Below, one piece after another: positions 63,942-64,000 of a stretch of 64,000 bases of DNA. The DNA is from Pardosa pseudoannulata. Its lineage: Eukaryota > Arthropoda > Arachnida > Araneae > Lycosidae. Within the stretch, counting starts at the first letter, position 1. Every line of letters begins with the position of its first letter. The DNA is taken from NCBI GenBank assembly GCA_032207245.1, contig CM063499.1, positions 32,300,201 through 32,364,200 of the forward strand. Reading direction: 5' to 3'. The translations under genes and the position numbers were made by a program. The notes beneath the pieces were generated by a model. The model was not told the DNA's origin. It ran no database searches and saw only the letters and a list, made by a program, of their open reading frames with translations.

Positions 63942-64000
63942 CCTATAATAAATTAAAGGTAATAAAAGAATTAATTTAAAGAAAAAAAAATCTTTCCTTT

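Larger units (their letters stand above)
60596..64000. other. NSMCE4 intron right of exon 1 in window
   Basis: Two hAT-type elements (61529-62356, 63107-63941). No further NSMCE4 exon was recognised. I see nothing in 60600-61520 and 62360-63100 apart from homopolymer runs (for example C-tract at 62725-62733). Confidence 0.55.

Overview
The window is nuclear DNA of an animal, most likely an arthropod and probably a chelicerate such as a spider. It is AT-rich, with small exons split by multi-kilobase introns that are packed with DNA transposons, solo LTR-like pieces, tRNA-derived SINEs and (AT)n microsatellites. The phylum and class are an inference from gene structure and repeat style; nothing here fixes the species.

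Two convergent protein-coding genes can be read exon by exon. On the + strand, 1450-28822 holds the last eight coding exons of a PACSIN/syndapin gene: the distal half of the F-BAR domain, a linker with two NPF motifs, and a C-terminal SH3 domain. The first ~140 residues lie left of the window. On the - strand, 60595-38174 holds the last eight coding exons of an NSMCE4 (Nse4) gene, the kleisin subunit of the SMC5/6 complex. They include a 43-nt micro-exon (45369-45411) that supplies the only missing part of the winged-helix domain; its 5' exons lie right of the window. All splice phases join correctly in both genes. The genes share no pathway; they are simply tail-to-tail neighbours with about 9.3 kb between stop codons.

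The rest is introns and intergenic DNA full of mobile elements. At least six TTAA-flanked piggyBac-type elements are present, four of them with recognisable transposase fragments. hAT-type elements with 8-bp target duplications lie at 1973, 17706, 55841 and 63107. Two elements with TA targets lie at 4584 and 21980. A family of TGTAAT...ATTACA elements always sits in (AT)n runs (10100, 10752, 16496, 43621). A CATGACTTTCC-rich element occurs three times (38568, 53936, 59256), and a tRNA-derived SINE occurs in about ten copies. Several insertions are nested: two SINE copies are each split at an internal TTAA by a TTAA element, one LTR sits inside a TTAA element, and one SINE sits inside the third CATGACTTTCC repeat.

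No CRISPR, operon, plasmid or bacterial-type system is present, and I see no convincing new protein system. The most worthwhile observations are the nested insertions, the (AT)n-targeted element family, a frame-preserving NPF cassette exon in PACSIN, and the NSMCE4 micro-exon.
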